A stretch of 64,000 bases of DNA from Pogonophryne albipinna. Its lineage: Eukaryota; Chordata; Actinopteri; Perciformes; Artedidraconidae. Under the pieces are notes generated by a model. It was not told the origin of the DNA and ran no database searches. It worked only from the letters and a program-made list of their open reading frames with translations. Below, piece by piece: positions 51,591 through 63,975 of this stretch. Made by a program: the position numbers and the translations under genes. Where the stretch lies: NCBI GenBank assembly GCA_028583405.1, contig CM053253.1:6281296-6345295 (forward strand), in the 5' to 3' direction. How positions within the stretch are numbered: position 1 is the stretch's first letter; each line of letters begins with the position of its first letter.

Positions 51591-52329
51591 TGTCTTCAGT
51601 CAAATGTCAAAACTATGTTGAATGTTGGTACAACTCCTTGACATATCCATTAAGAATACTTGTTCCTATTATTTGCAGTAGATTAACATCGTACTTCCTC
51701 TTACAAACATAATTGTTGGTACAAATAAATAGGCTATTAAACCGAATTACTACAGGTTGGTTCATTTTAATATGGGCAGCGACCTTCACATTTTTTACCC
51801 AAACAATAAAACAGAGAATTAGGGATGTATAGGCCTCACTTTTATGTTATCTGAATGTGAATTTTCACAGTTGTGTGTTTTGTTTTTCGATAAAAGAGTG
51901 GAAAGTACTGGGAATGAAGGCAGTACTGTATGCTTTGCTCATATTGTTGTACTGCTCAGGAAAAAGAAATAATTATGAAAGTCTGAAATGACAAGAGAAG
52001 AGAATGTCTTCTTTCAAATCTTGTTTTTTGAAAATCATGCTTTATCCCAATCCATAACAGAGAAAAGCAGACAAAAGTGAGTGTCTCGTCTCGGAGTGAA
52101 ATCCAAGGTAATTTTTATAATGAAAATAACAAGATTTCAGGAAGCCTCAAAACCAAGGAGGCGAGCTATTTTTGAAGAGAAAGGGTCTGTATGAGGGTTG
52201 AAAAGAAGCTCAAGGACGTTTCATAGACAAATAATTGTCATAACCCTGATATAATTCTCCATAAAGTTATAAGGATATACGAAAAGTAAAGGAAGTAAAA
52301 GGAAAATATTTGTGGTTCATAAGGTTAAA
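51591..52329. other. Unannotated intergenic stretch
   Basis: Nothing recognised. Confidence 0.5.
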
Positions 52330-52585
52330 AAGTATCCATAACTTTTAAAATAATGACATCACTATGAAACACTTGCTCTTCTATTGGCTAGCGCTCCAAC
52401 ACATTGTACGTGCTAAGGGGCGGGACATCTCTAAGCGGTTGACCAATCACAACAGAGAACCAATCAGAGCAGACTGGGCTCTGGTTTCAGACAGAGGGTG
52501 AAAAGAGGTGCAGCAGCACTTGAACATTAAAGCATGGAGACATGTCATAGTAGAGACACTAAATACTAATATGAACCTAAAATGT
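52330..52585 (+). mobile_element. MITE-like 'AAAGAGGCCTATTATG' family, truncated copy
   Basis: CTTCTATTGGCTAGCGCTCC, CTAAGCGGTTGACCAATCAC and CAGACTGGGCTCTGGTTTC; lacks the left end and the GAGCCGGCCAGCTA segment. Confidence 0.75.
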
Positions 52586-52731
52586 AGCTTAATCCCCTTT
52601 AACCCAATCAGAAACTTTTTGGACGGCGATTAGGATGCATTCATGGTGCCCTTAAAAAGTGATAACCGGTGAGTCAGATCGAAGTGCCAGCTAAATGAAA
52701 GTGTTTATAGATTGAGATGCTCATGGCATCC

Positions 52732-53180
52732 TGTTAGGAACCTTGACTCAATAGCTTGGAGGACTCAAATGCACGACCCAGAGACAAACAGGTTTGAAGA
52801 AAAAATAGTCTTTACTTGCAAAAAACAAAATCACTCTTTTAGAGGAAATAACAAACTGACAAAACGTAAAGCGCTCTCGTGGAGGGTAAAAGGCAAAACA
52901 CTGACTTTCATTAAACAATGGCTTAGATCTTACTTCTTGGAGCAATGAACAAGACGAACCGACAACTAACAAGGGGAGACAGGACAATATATACATGAGG
53001 TAAGTGGGCACAGGTGGAAACAATCAGGGGCGGGGCAGACACTGACGATGGCGGGAAAAGGAACCAGAGCAGGAAGTAAAGGGACCTGGAATGAGACAAG
53101 GTGAGTACAAAATAAAACAGGAAGTGGAACATACACTAAACTAACATGACAAAACTTAACATAATTGACGGGACACAACA
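52732..53180 (-). mobile_element. Solo-LTR-like element (TGT...ACA), TSD CATCC
   Basis: TGTTAGGAACC start, GGGACACAACA end, CATCC duplicated at 52727-52731 and 53181-53185. GAGGACTCAAATGCA near the start parallels AGGACCCAAATGCA of 22457-22830. No retroviral genes. Confidence 0.55.
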
Positions 53181-53185
53181 CATCC

Positions 53186-53905
53186 CTCTAATTATGTTTT
53201 TATTTCAGCCTGAGGGTGTTTCTGCATGAAAGGTTATCATCGCATATCCGTTATGTTTCTTTTATATGATGGGAAATGTAGGCATGGGAGTCTTGCCATA
53301 ATAACAATATGTAGCAGAGAAAAAGATAGGATCATATAGTTTAGTGCAAGATAGAAAGGGTGGGGTAAGGAAGTAGATGGGGTGCAAAAAGATAACCAAT
53401 ATCCTAAAGTTGGCTGTAAACAAATTAAATGATGCATCCTCTGGGGAGCATGACTGTGGTCAGCAAATGTGGTGGGAATTAGTTTGAACAGAACACCATC
53501 AGCATCCCTTAAGCCATGCTAGCAGTGTGATGGCCTCTTAAAGTTTCCATATATATCGTCAAACAAAAAGCTACATGTTGAGAAACAACAACATATATTA
53601 AATATATAAAAATATACGAAGGGCTGGGACACTTATAGAGGTGAGGTATATTGCCTCATAAGTTAAGTTATAAGTCAGCAAAATGTAGGTAAATTAGCCT
53701 CGATACATGAATATGCTTTAAGAAAAAACAGCCTACATCGCAGCTCTCTATGGGGTTTCATTTATCTTGTTGGCAGCTCATCCCTTAAAACAGAAGCCGC
53801 AGGGTGATTATAATAAGGGGAAATATGAAAGATTTGTTAGAAAATGTTTTCAACATGAATTGACTGAATTTATTTGAAAAGTGTTATTACTAACACATGA
53901 ATACT
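53186..53905. other. Unannotated intergenic stretch
   Basis: Nothing recognised. Confidence 0.5.
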
Positions 53906-53907
53906 GC

Positions 53908-54921
53908 TGACCCAGGTCGTCGCACGCATCTCTGCTTGTCTAGCTGACATCTCTCAGTGGATGTCTGCTCATCACCTCAAGCTGAACCTTGACAAGACTG
54001 AACTGCTTTTCCTTCCGGGAAAAGATTGTCCCACTCTTGACCTGACAATCAACATCGGCACCTCTGTTGTTTCCCCGACTCAGACTGCAAGGAATCTGGG
54101 TGTGATCCTAGATAACAACCTGTCCTTCACTGCAAACATCGCTGCTACAACCCGCTGCTGCAGATACACGCTTTACAACATCAGGAGGATACGTCCCCAG
54201 CTGACCCAGAAAGCCACGCAGGTTCTGGTCCAGACTCTCGTCATCTCACGCCTAGACTACTGCAACTCCCTCCTGGCTGGTCTACCTGCATGTGCCATCC
54301 GACCTCTGCAGCTCATCCAGAATGCAGCGGCTCGTCTGGTCTTCAACCTTCCTAAATTCTCCCACACCACGCCGCTCCTCCGCTCCCTTCACTGGCTTCC
54401 GGTAACTGCTAGAATCCACTTCAAGACAATGGTACTTGCGTACCATGCTGTGAATGGATCTGGCCCTTCCTACATCCAGGACATGGTTAAACTGTACACC
54501 CCAGCACGTGCACTTCGCTCTGCATCAGCCAAACGGCTCGCTGCACCCTTGCTGCGAGGGGGACCCAAGTTCCCATCAGCAAAAACACGTGGGTTTGCTA
54601 TCCTGGCTCCAAAATGGTGGAATGAGCTCCCCATTGACATCAGGACAGCAGAAAGCTTACACACCTTCCGGCGCAGACTGAAAACTCATCTCTTTCGACT
54701 CCACTTCGAGCAATAGAACTATTAACAAAGCACTTATATACTAACAAAGCACTGGCTTATCTAAAGCCAGTTGAGTAGCACTTGAAATGTTTGGCTCTAT
54801 GAAACCTGATGTACTTATATGATTCTGTTTTCTTCAAGTTTGTATTTTGTTGGTCGAATGCACTTAGCGTAAGTCGCTATGGATAAAAGCGTCAGCTAAA
54901 TGCAATGTAATGTAATGTAAT
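53908..54921 (+). mobile_element. L2-type LINE, 5'-truncated copy 2
   Basis: Continuous LINE from about 53908 to a (TGTAA)n tail. The 3' end carries GGATAAAAGCGTCAGCTAAA, as in copy 1. Nearly identical to copy 1 over about 900 bp, so the family was active recently. Confidence 0.9.
53961..54716 (+). CDS. L2 ORF2 C-terminal fragment, open frame
   Basis: 251 codons without interruption; the same frame extends upstream to about 53918 (VVARISACLADISQW), so the listed Met is internal. Order of motifs: HHLKLNLDKTELLFLPG, RNLGVILDNNLSF, ISRLDYCNSLLAGLP, QNAAARLVFNLP, HWLPVTARIHFKTM, WWNELPIDIRTAES, LKTHLFRLHFEQ. This is the thumb and C-terminal part following the reverse-transcriptase palm; the catalytic DD motif and the endonuclease were lost to 5' truncation, so it cannot retrotranspose on its own. 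A full ORF2 is roughly 900-1000 residues. Confidence 0.9.
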   Translation: MSAHHLKLNLDKTELLFLPGKDCPTLDLTINIGTSVVSPTQTARNLGVILDNNLSFTANIAATTRCCRYTLYNIRRIRPQLTQKATQVLVQTLVISRLDYCNSLLAGLPACAIRPLQLIQNAAARLVFNLPKFSHTTPLLRSLHWLPVTARIHFKTMVLAYHAVNGSGPSYIQDMVKLYTPARALRSASAKRLAAPLLRGGPKFPSAKTRGFAILAPKWWNELPIDIRTAESLHTFRRRLKTHLFRLHFEQ

Positions 54922-54924
54922 ATA

Positions 54925-55107
54925 CAGGTCTGGACAGTTATTTCGTTCATACAGCAATTTACTGCTTATCTGTAGATATTTAATTGCTGTTTTTACACAC
55001 TGCTAGTGTACAGTTTTATTATTATTATGCTGCTGTGTTTATTGTATTTTTGTAACTCTGGCACAACAATTTTATTCGGGATGAATAAAGTCCTATCTTA
55101 TCTTAAG
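54925..55107 (+). mobile_element. LINE 3' end fragment with (CTTAT)n tail
   Basis: TTATTCGGGATGAATAAAGT followed by CCTATCTTATCTTA. A second, different non-LTR terminus directly abutting the L2 copy. Confidence 0.6.
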
Positions 55108-56683
55108 TCATTGTTAAAAAAATAGAATTTTCCACTTTGTCTGGGAAGATATCTGGAAGGAAGCCATGAGCGGATAAACGTAATAATTACAATGATATTT
55201 ACTCAGGTTTGTTGCAGTACAAAAGCAACACTTAAAGCTCTTATTCAAGGCATCATGAGATAAACAGATATTGGATTTCCGCCCAGTTTTTGCTAAATTA
55301 ATCGATAATGAACTAATTGAATCTAACTCCACAAAAATACAAAAGAATCATCGATTAAAAGGTGGCTGCTTGCTCTTCTCCTGCATACAGATTGAGCAAC
55401 AACAAAAGGCTTTTCAGCAGAACGAGATTGTGGCTCAGGCTCATCCCAGGCTCCTCTGGGACGGCTGGGTCAGAGAGGGAAGCTGCAGCAGCCTGAAACT
55501 AAACTCCATCTATCACACTTAAAAAGCTGCCTCCCTCCACCTCCCACTCCTCCAATATGCCAGGTGATGTTTCGGGGCTTAAAGGGAGATTTTGCAGCAA
55601 GATAAAGCCGTGAATAACCACTGGCTTGTTTTTCATTAGGAGAAGCTGGTGTTGTTTAAGGTTAATTACTGACTTGGGGACTTGGCTGGAAAGAACACTA
55701 GTCCCTGCATAGCTGTAGGTTATATTATATCACAGATTTCACTCAGACAAGGCACTTTTTCAAGAGCAGGGTCTTAAAGAAACAAGAGATACTGAAGACC
55801 AAATACATGACAAGTAAATAAACAGAGAAACACTAAGTCACAGTTACAGTGATGTATTAAAATGATGAGAGAAGCAGGCAGTGTTACTAAACTACTACTA
55901 TTTGACCTTTCTAACACAGAGATTCTTAAAAATAGGAATTACTAGAAAAACCTTGAAATTAAAAACTGGCAAGGTCAAAAGCAGAAATTGAATTTTTTGC
56001 AACATTTAATATTTTCTTTTCTCAGTTAGAAAGTGACTGAGAAGGGGTGTCCTGGTAGCATGCATTCCTTAGTGCTACTATCTTCAGATACAAAAGCCCC
56101 AAATGTAACCTTTCTAAAAAATATTATAAAGATGCACAATCACATGCAAGAATGAAAGGGACCGTTCAACCCAGAATGTGTTGTCGAAAAGGAATTTCTA
56201 TTTCTAAGCAAACAATTAAAAGATTGATTTGATTTACATCGTGCTATTTTCATGCAGCGTCCATGGCGGTAATGGCAGTCTTCAAAGAGATTCAAAGATT
56301 ACCACGAACTGTGGTTCACCCAGAGTTGTGTTGGAGATATTGGGCTCAGAGAGGTCTGCCTTCTCTTGAATATAAAGGAACTAGATGGCACTTCACTTGT
56401 GATTCCCACAGTGCTTTCTACCATAACACCGCAGAACAAAGGGTTCCTCTTGGAGACACTGCAAGTAGGTTTAAAAATGTAAAATGTTGGCAAGGTTGGC
56501 ACCAAAATCTGGGTCCCATTATATTCAGGAGAACACTGATCTCTAGGACCTATATCTCCAATATTTGTATAAATATGATCATATATTAGGGAATATATGC
56601 ATTTTTTGCTTTTGTGTTAAACTATCCCTTTTATTGAAGTGACTGTTATTTTTGTATATATTGATTGTTGTGTTTTTTTTATC
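55108..56683. other. Unannotated intergenic stretch
   Basis: No gene recognised. 56220-56300 contains GATTTACATCGTGC...TATTTTCATGCAGCG and TTCAAAGAGATTC, shared with 61170-61235. Confidence 0.5.
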
Positions 56684-56687
56684 TTAA

Positions 56688-57075
56688 AGGTGGGGTACCG
56701 TATGTAATTTATTTCAGAAACACTTTTCGTTATATTCTATGGAATGCTCTTCACATCCCGATAGTAATGAATATATTAAATGCTTTGACAATAAATACAT
56801 ACAAAAAATATCATCTGTGGAAGCCGTAGTGCTGTAAAAAGCACGACCAATCATCTGAGCCGGCCCGGCTAAAGTAACTGGATGGCCTACCTGCCTGTCA
56901 GCCTTCCATCGGGGCATAAACTTATCTCGTGCCCTCATTGGTCATGTGTGCGTTCGTGTGTGTTGGAGGAGGGGCTCTGAAGGAAGTCTGAAGGAAGGGG
57001 CAGATTTTTTTTCGGTTGCGTACTTTCAAATTCTAGCGCACTCGAGCTGGTTTCTCCATTCTTACCTACCTACCT
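56688..57075 (+). mobile_element. TTAA-flanked MITE copy C
   Basis: TTAA at 56684-56687 and 57076-57079, left TIR diverged (GGTGGGGTACCGTATGTAAT), centre GAGCCGGCCCGGCTAAAG conserved. Confidence 0.85.
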
Positions 57076-57079
57076 TTAA

Positions 57080-58385
57080 TGTGTGCATATGTGTAAATGT
57101 GTCTGTTGATTGTGTATAGGATATACATATTTTGTACATATCTGTATAATTTTACATTCGGGATTGTTGGAAACGTCATTTCGATCTCTGTCTGTAAACA
57201 CAAACTGAGTAAGATTGACATTAAAGTTGACTTGCAATGCACATAAATATGTAATTTAGTAAAAACAAGTTTCTCACAAAAATGTTAATTGGCAAAACAG
57301 GACTGCTGTGATTATCACAGTAATTAAACAAAAGCTGTGTGGTAGAGCTAGTTTTATATATATGTATACTGAGTGGCATTGCTGTGCACATCTTAGCTTT
57401 ATTTAATCCTCTAAAGACAAACAAGTTTATCTCTCTGACTCTGATTTTACACACCAATTCAGTTTGTATAGGTTCCGACCATTAAAACAGTTTAATATCA
57501 TATAATTCATGTGTTGTCTATATCCGTAAAGTTAAATATTGTCATTTTCATTGCTCCTCCATATCTGATGTTAATGCATGGCAATCTGTTTGAACGCCCT
57601 GTTTAATGTAGGTCTTGATTTGACGTGCCGACAGAGAAGTAGAATCTGTTATTGGCCCTTTCACTTATTTATTATTCCGCGCCCCGGTAGTAGGAACAGC
57701 ATCCTATTTGAGAGGATTTTTCTAATGGACTCTGCCAAGCTCTATCCCAAAATTGGATTAGAAGTAGAGAGGATTAAAGTGTAAAATATTTATATGCATC
57801 AAATGTTTTTTTGTCCCATAGCATATTACAAATGCAGGTCGCATAATGCACTATGCATAAAAGCAGGACCCTTCTGTGTATTGACAAGGTGAAAGCACTA
57901 TTTGAGAATGCAAATTGAACTCTGAGATTGAAAGGATGAATATAAAAAAAGCAATTTAATCCATCAATGTAGTGTATTTTAAAAAAAATATTATTTGCCA
58001 TGGCTTTGGGGCGAGTCTCCAGAGACAGGGCGATTTTTTTTAAACAAATTTAAATACGCCATTATCTTCCCGTCCTGCTCCTCATCTCAGCTGTACGATG
58101 AAGTGGCCTCTGCTCCAGCCAACTTCTACACGGTACCTCCACCTCTGCGTGGAATTATAATTAGTGAGACAGATGCAACAGCTCCGAGCTGACAGATGGT
58201 CCGGATCATCAGGGTCATGTGGTCTTAGTTACCGTCATATTTAGAAATTCTATTAGCCCGTCCCTGAAAAGACCTGCATTGTCAGCCCCACATTCAGTGT
58301 TAGTACGTTTTTGAAGTAAATATTCAGATCCTTCAATACTACCATGTAAAAATACTCGCAAGTAAAAGTCCTGCATTAAATATCT
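57080..58385. other. Unannotated intergenic stretch
   Basis: No gene recognised. Its end (58310-58385) has a scrap of the 'agtaaaagtac' repeat. Confidence 0.5.
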
Positions 58386-58629
58386 TTATTATAGAGGACA
58401 TGTTATTCTAATTTTCATGTTCATATTAGTAATTAGTGTCTCCATGCTTTAATGTTCAAAAAGCTCTTTATTGTTCTCATACTGCCTGTGCTGCAGCCCC
58501 TCTTTTCGCCTTCTGTCTGAAACCAGAGCCCAGTCTGCTCTGATTGGTCAGCTGGCCGGCTCTGTAGTGATTGGTCAACCTCTTAGAGATGTTCCGCCCC
58601 TTAGCCTATCACGTACAATGTGTTTGAAC

Positions 58630-58906
58630 TAGGGCTGTCAGTCGATTAAAATATTTAATCGCGATTAATCGCAAATTAATCGCACATTTTTTATCTGATC
58701 TAAATGTACCTTAGAGGAATATTTTTCAAGTTTTTAATACTCTTAACATATGAGTGGACAAATATGCTTTATGCTAATGTTTATTATCATTTGAACAATG
58801 ACAAATATTCTCATGAATATTAAACACAACAACCTCTGAACATTACAAATATTCGCCTCAATTCAACCTGGAACCTCTCTCATTCAATAATACAATACAA
58901 AATGTG

Positions 58907-58958
<52 letters not shown>

Positions 58959-59532
58959 TGTGTGTGTGTGTTTGTGTGTGTGTCTGTGCGTGTGTGCGTG
59001 TGTGTGTGTGTGATGGATCGTTGGAGCTATGTGCAACTCAAGGCATATGCTCGAACGGGAGCTGCCTGGACGCTGCGATCATGTTGCGCACTATCCGTGC
59101 TGAGTGTGCTGACTTTTCGTACAATGTCCCACTGTCTGGCTTCCTGCATAAAGTCAAGTGCTCGGCGCAGTTGTCGGCGAAATGTCGCTCCTCTGTTTTC
59201 ATTTAAACAGCTCCTTAAATCCGTTAGCGCAGCTAACTAGCACCAGATGCTAACAACAACAATACACGTAAGGTCTCTCCCGGTCCTCCCGATGGCCAGT
59301 CAGGGCCTGCCGGTGAGCGTGGAAGTGTGGTCTGCAGCAAGCGGGCGGCAGGAGCGGGGCTGTCAGCATCAGCTTGTAGATGGTATTTTAAACTCGATGC
59401 GCTCTGAAACTACGGGGTGGCCGAGGACAAAAAATGCACATGCGTTAATCGCGTTAAAATAATTAGTGGCGTTATTTTTTTTGCGTTAACGCGTTATTAA
59501 CGCGTTATTAACGCGTTAACTTGACAGCCCTA
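58630..59532. mobile_element. Non-autonomous hAT, perfect 8-bp TSD
   Basis: TIR TAGGGCTGTCAG at 58630 and the complement ending at 59532; TSD GTTTGAAC at 58622-58629 and 59533-59540. AATCGCGATTAATCGC at the left and TTAACGCGTTATTAACGCG at the right form subterminal palindromic repeats. Contains a (GT)n tract at 58903-59012. No transposase motif. Confidence 0.9.
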
Positions 59533-59566
59533 GTTTGAACGCTAGCCAAAGCGCGAGTGTTACATA

Positions 59567-60110
59567 GGCGGTGTTTACACGAGAACAAAACAGGTTGTAT
59601 CCGCTACTTTTCTCTCGCATTCACACGAGGCTGTAACGGAAACCGCGCAAACGGACCCCGCAAACGATAACGGGTCCCAAGGTGGGTAGATCTGCAAACG
59701 GAACGCTCTGGGGGGCCAAACGGCTCAGTGTGTACGCCCTATACGATCATTGCCTGATAACGATGAAGCCATAGCCCCACCTCTCCCCACCTCTGCTGCT
59801 CACTGCTGTAGCATGGTCAGTAGCTACTGCTAGTGCTACTGCTACTAACCATGCTACAGATGTCAGTGCAAAATCTACAGCTCCTCTACCACAACCATCA
59901 GCAACAAGTGGACATGGAGAATTACATGAACTACTACATGTTGCTAAATCCTCCGCGGAGAATAAACAGAAGGGCAACCATGGCAACCATGCTCGGGGGT
60001 CCTCTACGCTGCTTTGTTGGATTTTGTGGCGGAAGTTACAGGCCCGGCATATGTACTACAGCGTTTCCAAAACAAATTCGGTGCGTAAACGTTCCCGTGT
60101 AAATGGGGTC
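59567..60110 (-). mobile_element. TIR element (GACCCCATTTACA family), short copy
   Basis: Inverse relative of 19956-22008: CCCGTGTAAATGGGGTC ends at 60110, and CGGACCCCGCAAACGATAAC and GGCAACCATGGCAACCATGC are shared. Flanked by ATA at 59564-59566 and 60111-60113. No ORF. Confidence 0.75.
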
Positions 60111-60499
60111 ATAGTGATGTCACTTCTTGTATATAAACAAAGGAGTCCAATGGAGGCAGGGGTGGAGTGTTTGGGAGAGAAACTCCCTCTGGGAGGAATA
60201 GGGATTTCAGCCTTTGCAGACCATTTACATGCACAAAAACATGTACAGTATAACACACTATAGTAAAGGGAAACCCCAAATAGGACCCCTTTATAAGTAT
60301 GAAGCAAGGCTAAAGATACGTTTAGCTTAGCATAAAGATTGTAATCACTGTGGACTCCATCAACCAGCACCTCAAAAGCTAGAAACCTCTAATTAAAATC
60401 ACCAAAGGTCAAATTACCTGCCACGGGTCTGGGTCTTTATGGGGCCCCCTGGGGGTCTAGGGCCTCAGGGTGGTTGACAACAGGACTTTTTTTATATTA

Positions 60500-60622
60500 A
60501 TGGGTCCTCTCAAACATGTTATTGTGTTGCACTGTTGGAGGAGCCTGTGACCTAAGATCTTCATCATCATAACGACACTGTAGCTATGTTCGTATGACCA
60601 ATAAAAGCCTTGAACCTTGAAT
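60500..60622 (+). mobile_element. LINE 3' end fragment
   Basis: TATGACCAATAAAAGCCTTG followed by AACCTTGAATGAA, a non-LTR 3' terminus with a CCTTGAA-type tail. Preceding bases are not diagnostic. Confidence 0.5.
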
Positions 60623-62204
60623 GAAGGGCTGAGTCAGTCAGAAATTAAACACATCTACCCTGGAAAAGTTCCAACACCTCAAATTGAGATAATACTTGAA
60701 ACTCATCCTTGATCATCACAACTTCTCTAACTCACAGCACCCGGAAAGTATAGGGAAAAAAATCTAGGTTGACTTTCTTCTCAGACTTTGCAAACACCAG
60801 ACTCACCCAGACAAACTCAGTGAAGGCAAATGGGGCCGCTCACACCTCAGCTGTAGAAGTGATTAGGAAAACCTTGTTTTGATACACAGAAATGTTACTG
60901 TATCAGATACAAGTTGATATCTTTTAGCACGGTGTCGCACCTGTCCTGTGGAAGACACTTGGTTACACTTGTTTTGAGATCCATGTGCAATGTAATGTTC
61001 TTGTTTTACACGTATCTTTATCTTCACAGTAACGGAGCACTCAGGATTTAAAAGCATCTCTTTCTCCAATGCCTGATTCTGCATTAGCAAAAAAAAAAGA
61101 GGGCATTTCTGTTTCCAAGACAAATCGTTTCAATTTTGTCCAAACATGTAAACACTTGATAAAATATTCATTGATTTACATCGTGCAACAATTATTTTCA
61201 TGCAGCGACACTGCCGGTTTCAAAGAGATTCGACGATGGATCACACAGCGAGGTTTACAGACACACAACTGGAAGGTTAAATATATATATCACGATGAAG
61301 GAGAGTCGAATAAGTTAGATAATTTCTAATTTGAAGGAGCTTCCGTAGCCAGGAAACACTAACACATATCCTTAAATGAGGTCAGTCTGTTTATGTTGTG
61401 TGAATGGTACAAAGTGCCAGAAGTGTCTTAACATCTGTGGATTTAGCATAAAGACTGAGCTGCAACGTAAGCTAACAACAAAGTGAATTAATTACAGTTA
61501 TTCTCCTTAGTTATAATAAATCCTCATGTTGCTTATCTTATATCATACTCTATGCCATTTCTAAGGAATATTCGTAGGCCTACTTTTTCAGTTCGAGTTG
61601 CATACTTTAAGGGTACAATCATTATCATTCAATTATAATATGCACAGACATACTCCTGCACTAGTACTGTTTCAAAAGTTTAAGGCAACTTTGGGTAGCA
61701 TTAACTAGTGCATCAACTATGCTGTTTGCTGCCTTGTCCAATATACACATACATAAGGTTCCTTATCACTGTCTTACCTTTGGGTGCATCTATGTTGATA
61801 AATGACTTCCATTATAAATCATGTCTTACACGCTAACTACGGCCTGCATGTCTGTGCATACTGCTCCTTTGTATCAATCAGCGGTATGGGGCTGAATCAA
61901 GGTCCGAACGAGCCTCAACATCAGTGGAACTCACATGTTGTTAACTACAGTGTCAAGCAAACCTTTAACATCCATCAAACATCCGTGAATGACGAGACAT
62001 TTGACTTTACTTCTCACTGCAGGAACATGTGCACTTCTGTTAAATTCATGAAACATAAAATTGCTATCATTATCATCTAATTGCCCATTTTCCTTAATCC
62101 CTCGCCAAACAGCAATTATTCAATTCATGGCATGTCAAATGTAAATTTGCACTCTAGGACTGTAGATTACTCCACATGCTGAAGCCACGTCCACATGGTT
62201 ATTG
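60623..62204. other. Unannotated intergenic stretch
   Basis: No gene recognised apart from the short paralogous block near 61170-61235. Confidence 0.5.
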
Positions 62205-62207
62205 TAA

Positions 62208-62491
62208 CGGCCCGTCCACACGGCAGCGTGCGATGAAGCTTCAACGCAGCTTCCCATTCAAAGTGACGTCACGCTTTGCCGAACTGCATTGTGGTTCCGT
62301 CGCGTCGCTTTGCCTCCGTTGCTCGCTTCGAAAGTTGAGAAAAGTTCAACTTGACGGAAGCGTCAGCCAATCAAATCATATGCCAGTACAAGCTCTAGCC
62401 AATCAAACCGCGTGCTTGTGATTGGTTGTTGGTCGCGCTCCAGACACACCCACCGGCAAGCTTCAACGCACGCCGCCGTGTGGACGCACCG
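62208..62491. mobile_element. PIF/Harbinger-like MITE, copy 3
   Basis: TIR CGGCCCGTCCACACGGCAGC and complement ending at 62491; TAA at 62205-62207 and 62492-62494. GTCAGCCAATCAAATCATAT is shared with copy 2. Confidence 0.85.
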
Positions 62492-62494
62492 TAA

Positions 62495-63640
62495 TCGTTA
62501 TGGACACTGATTCTTTGGGATACTTAGCATCCAACAGGGTTATTTTACAATGATAAACATTTTAATTGTTTTAATTAACACACTGTACTAGGGCAACGAC
62601 ACTTTTTCTTCATCAGAAATACAAGAAAAAGTACGCTCCTATTGACTTAGTTATTAGTTATCATGTGTGTTCCTAATGAATTTGACTTTAAAAAGAGCTG
62701 GACACATTTAAAAGTCAACTGGAGACAAACGTTCCATCGAACTCACAAAGACACCACAAGTGTATTCGCCAACGCTAGTTACAGTCCTCCTTTTTGCTGA
62801 CAAACTCTTAAACTGAATATATAAAGTACAGTGTCGAGGATCTCTCTACCACCCATGAATCATCTCTTAATGATGATCAATATGAAGCCTGATGTTGTTT
62901 ACTTCGGTGTCTTATCAAAGACCCATGTTTCAAAACCTATTACAACTGTCTCTATTCAATTGCAAATGTACCATGGTTTGTCATTACATTACTCCTTAGG
63001 GGATTACATCTTATGTCACTGTCACCCCTTATTGAAGGCAGTTGTTGAAGTCCAAAAACCGTTAAACAAATGTGCATACATGGAATGACTCATTTTAAGA
63101 TTTTCAAAAACACAACCTGTTTTGCAAGCGTTCAAATGCCAGCAAGTTATATACATGCACATTATAATAAGCGGATACAGCAGAGCCAGGTAGAAAGGGA
63201 TGAACTAGAAATAAAGTTAAACAATTTTCTTGAAATGTTTAAAGCTTAATTCATATCAGCATAATCAGAACTGCTTATCATAATTCTGACCTCTAACCAG
63301 AAAACCTTTAGAAGTTTTACTTTGCAGTGCATTTCTGGCAAGTCGATCCACCCTCAGTGCTCTTGTTTCATTTAAAGAAGTCGGGATCATATTTAAATCT
63401 TGCACCGGCTGATTTAAAGCACACAATAGAGCTCATGCTTGACTTCTCCAGCCTCAACCCGCGGCATTATGGGCCTCTCATGGTGCTCATTCCAGACAGG
63501 ATTAATATTAAATACTTTGTTTTTACATTTAGCAATGCCAGAAAGTTCACAGGGTCATAGAGATAACCCTTGTCACCTATGGTATGCATTGTACAACTCT
63601 ACATCGGGTAGCAACTCTAGGAAAGTCTATGTATGTGTGT
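62495..63640. other. Unannotated intergenic stretch
   Basis: Nothing recognised; short frames carry no motif. Confidence 0.5.
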
Positions 63641-63759
63641 GGTATGTATGGACATTTGTATTTCCACTTGTATATTTTCCACATGTATATATATTTATAA
63701 AAAATGTGTTATTTTATATTCTTTAACCTTTTTAATTTGTAATGCTATTTTATTTCTAT

Positions 63760-63867
63760 TTCTGAAATATTTTGGACTGTTTATTTCTTGTGTCTTAATT
63801 TCTCTTGTGTAAATTGCCTTTTGTTTTTTTATGCTGCTGCAACGCAAAAAAATCAATAAAGTACCTA
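63760..63867 (+). mobile_element. LINE 3' end fragment
   Basis: TGCTGCTGCAACGCAAAAAA, then ATCAATAAAGTACC, leading directly into the (ATCT)n tail: a common teleost non-LTR terminus. Confidence 0.6.
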
Positions 63868-63928
63868 TCTATCTATCCATCTATCTATCATCTATCTATC
63901 TATCTATCTATCATCTATCTATCTATCC

Positions 63929-63975
<47 letters not shown>

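Larger units (their letters stand above)
58393..60295 (-). mobile_element. MITE-like 'AAAGAGGCCTATTATG' family copy split by two transposons
   Basis: The 58393-58629, 59541-59566 and 60114-60295 pieces join into one inverted copy of the 38011-38474 element: GCTCTTTATTGTTCTCATAC, then GAGTGTTACATA|GTGATGTCAC, ending CCCCAAATAGGACCCC. The junctions define exact insertion sites of the two guests. Confidence 0.85.

Noticed and set aside
59833..60102. Plus-strand frame with RRINRRATMATMLGG
   Set aside because: The same words appear in the non-coding interior of the related TIR element at 20118-20274, so they are repeat sequence, not a gene.
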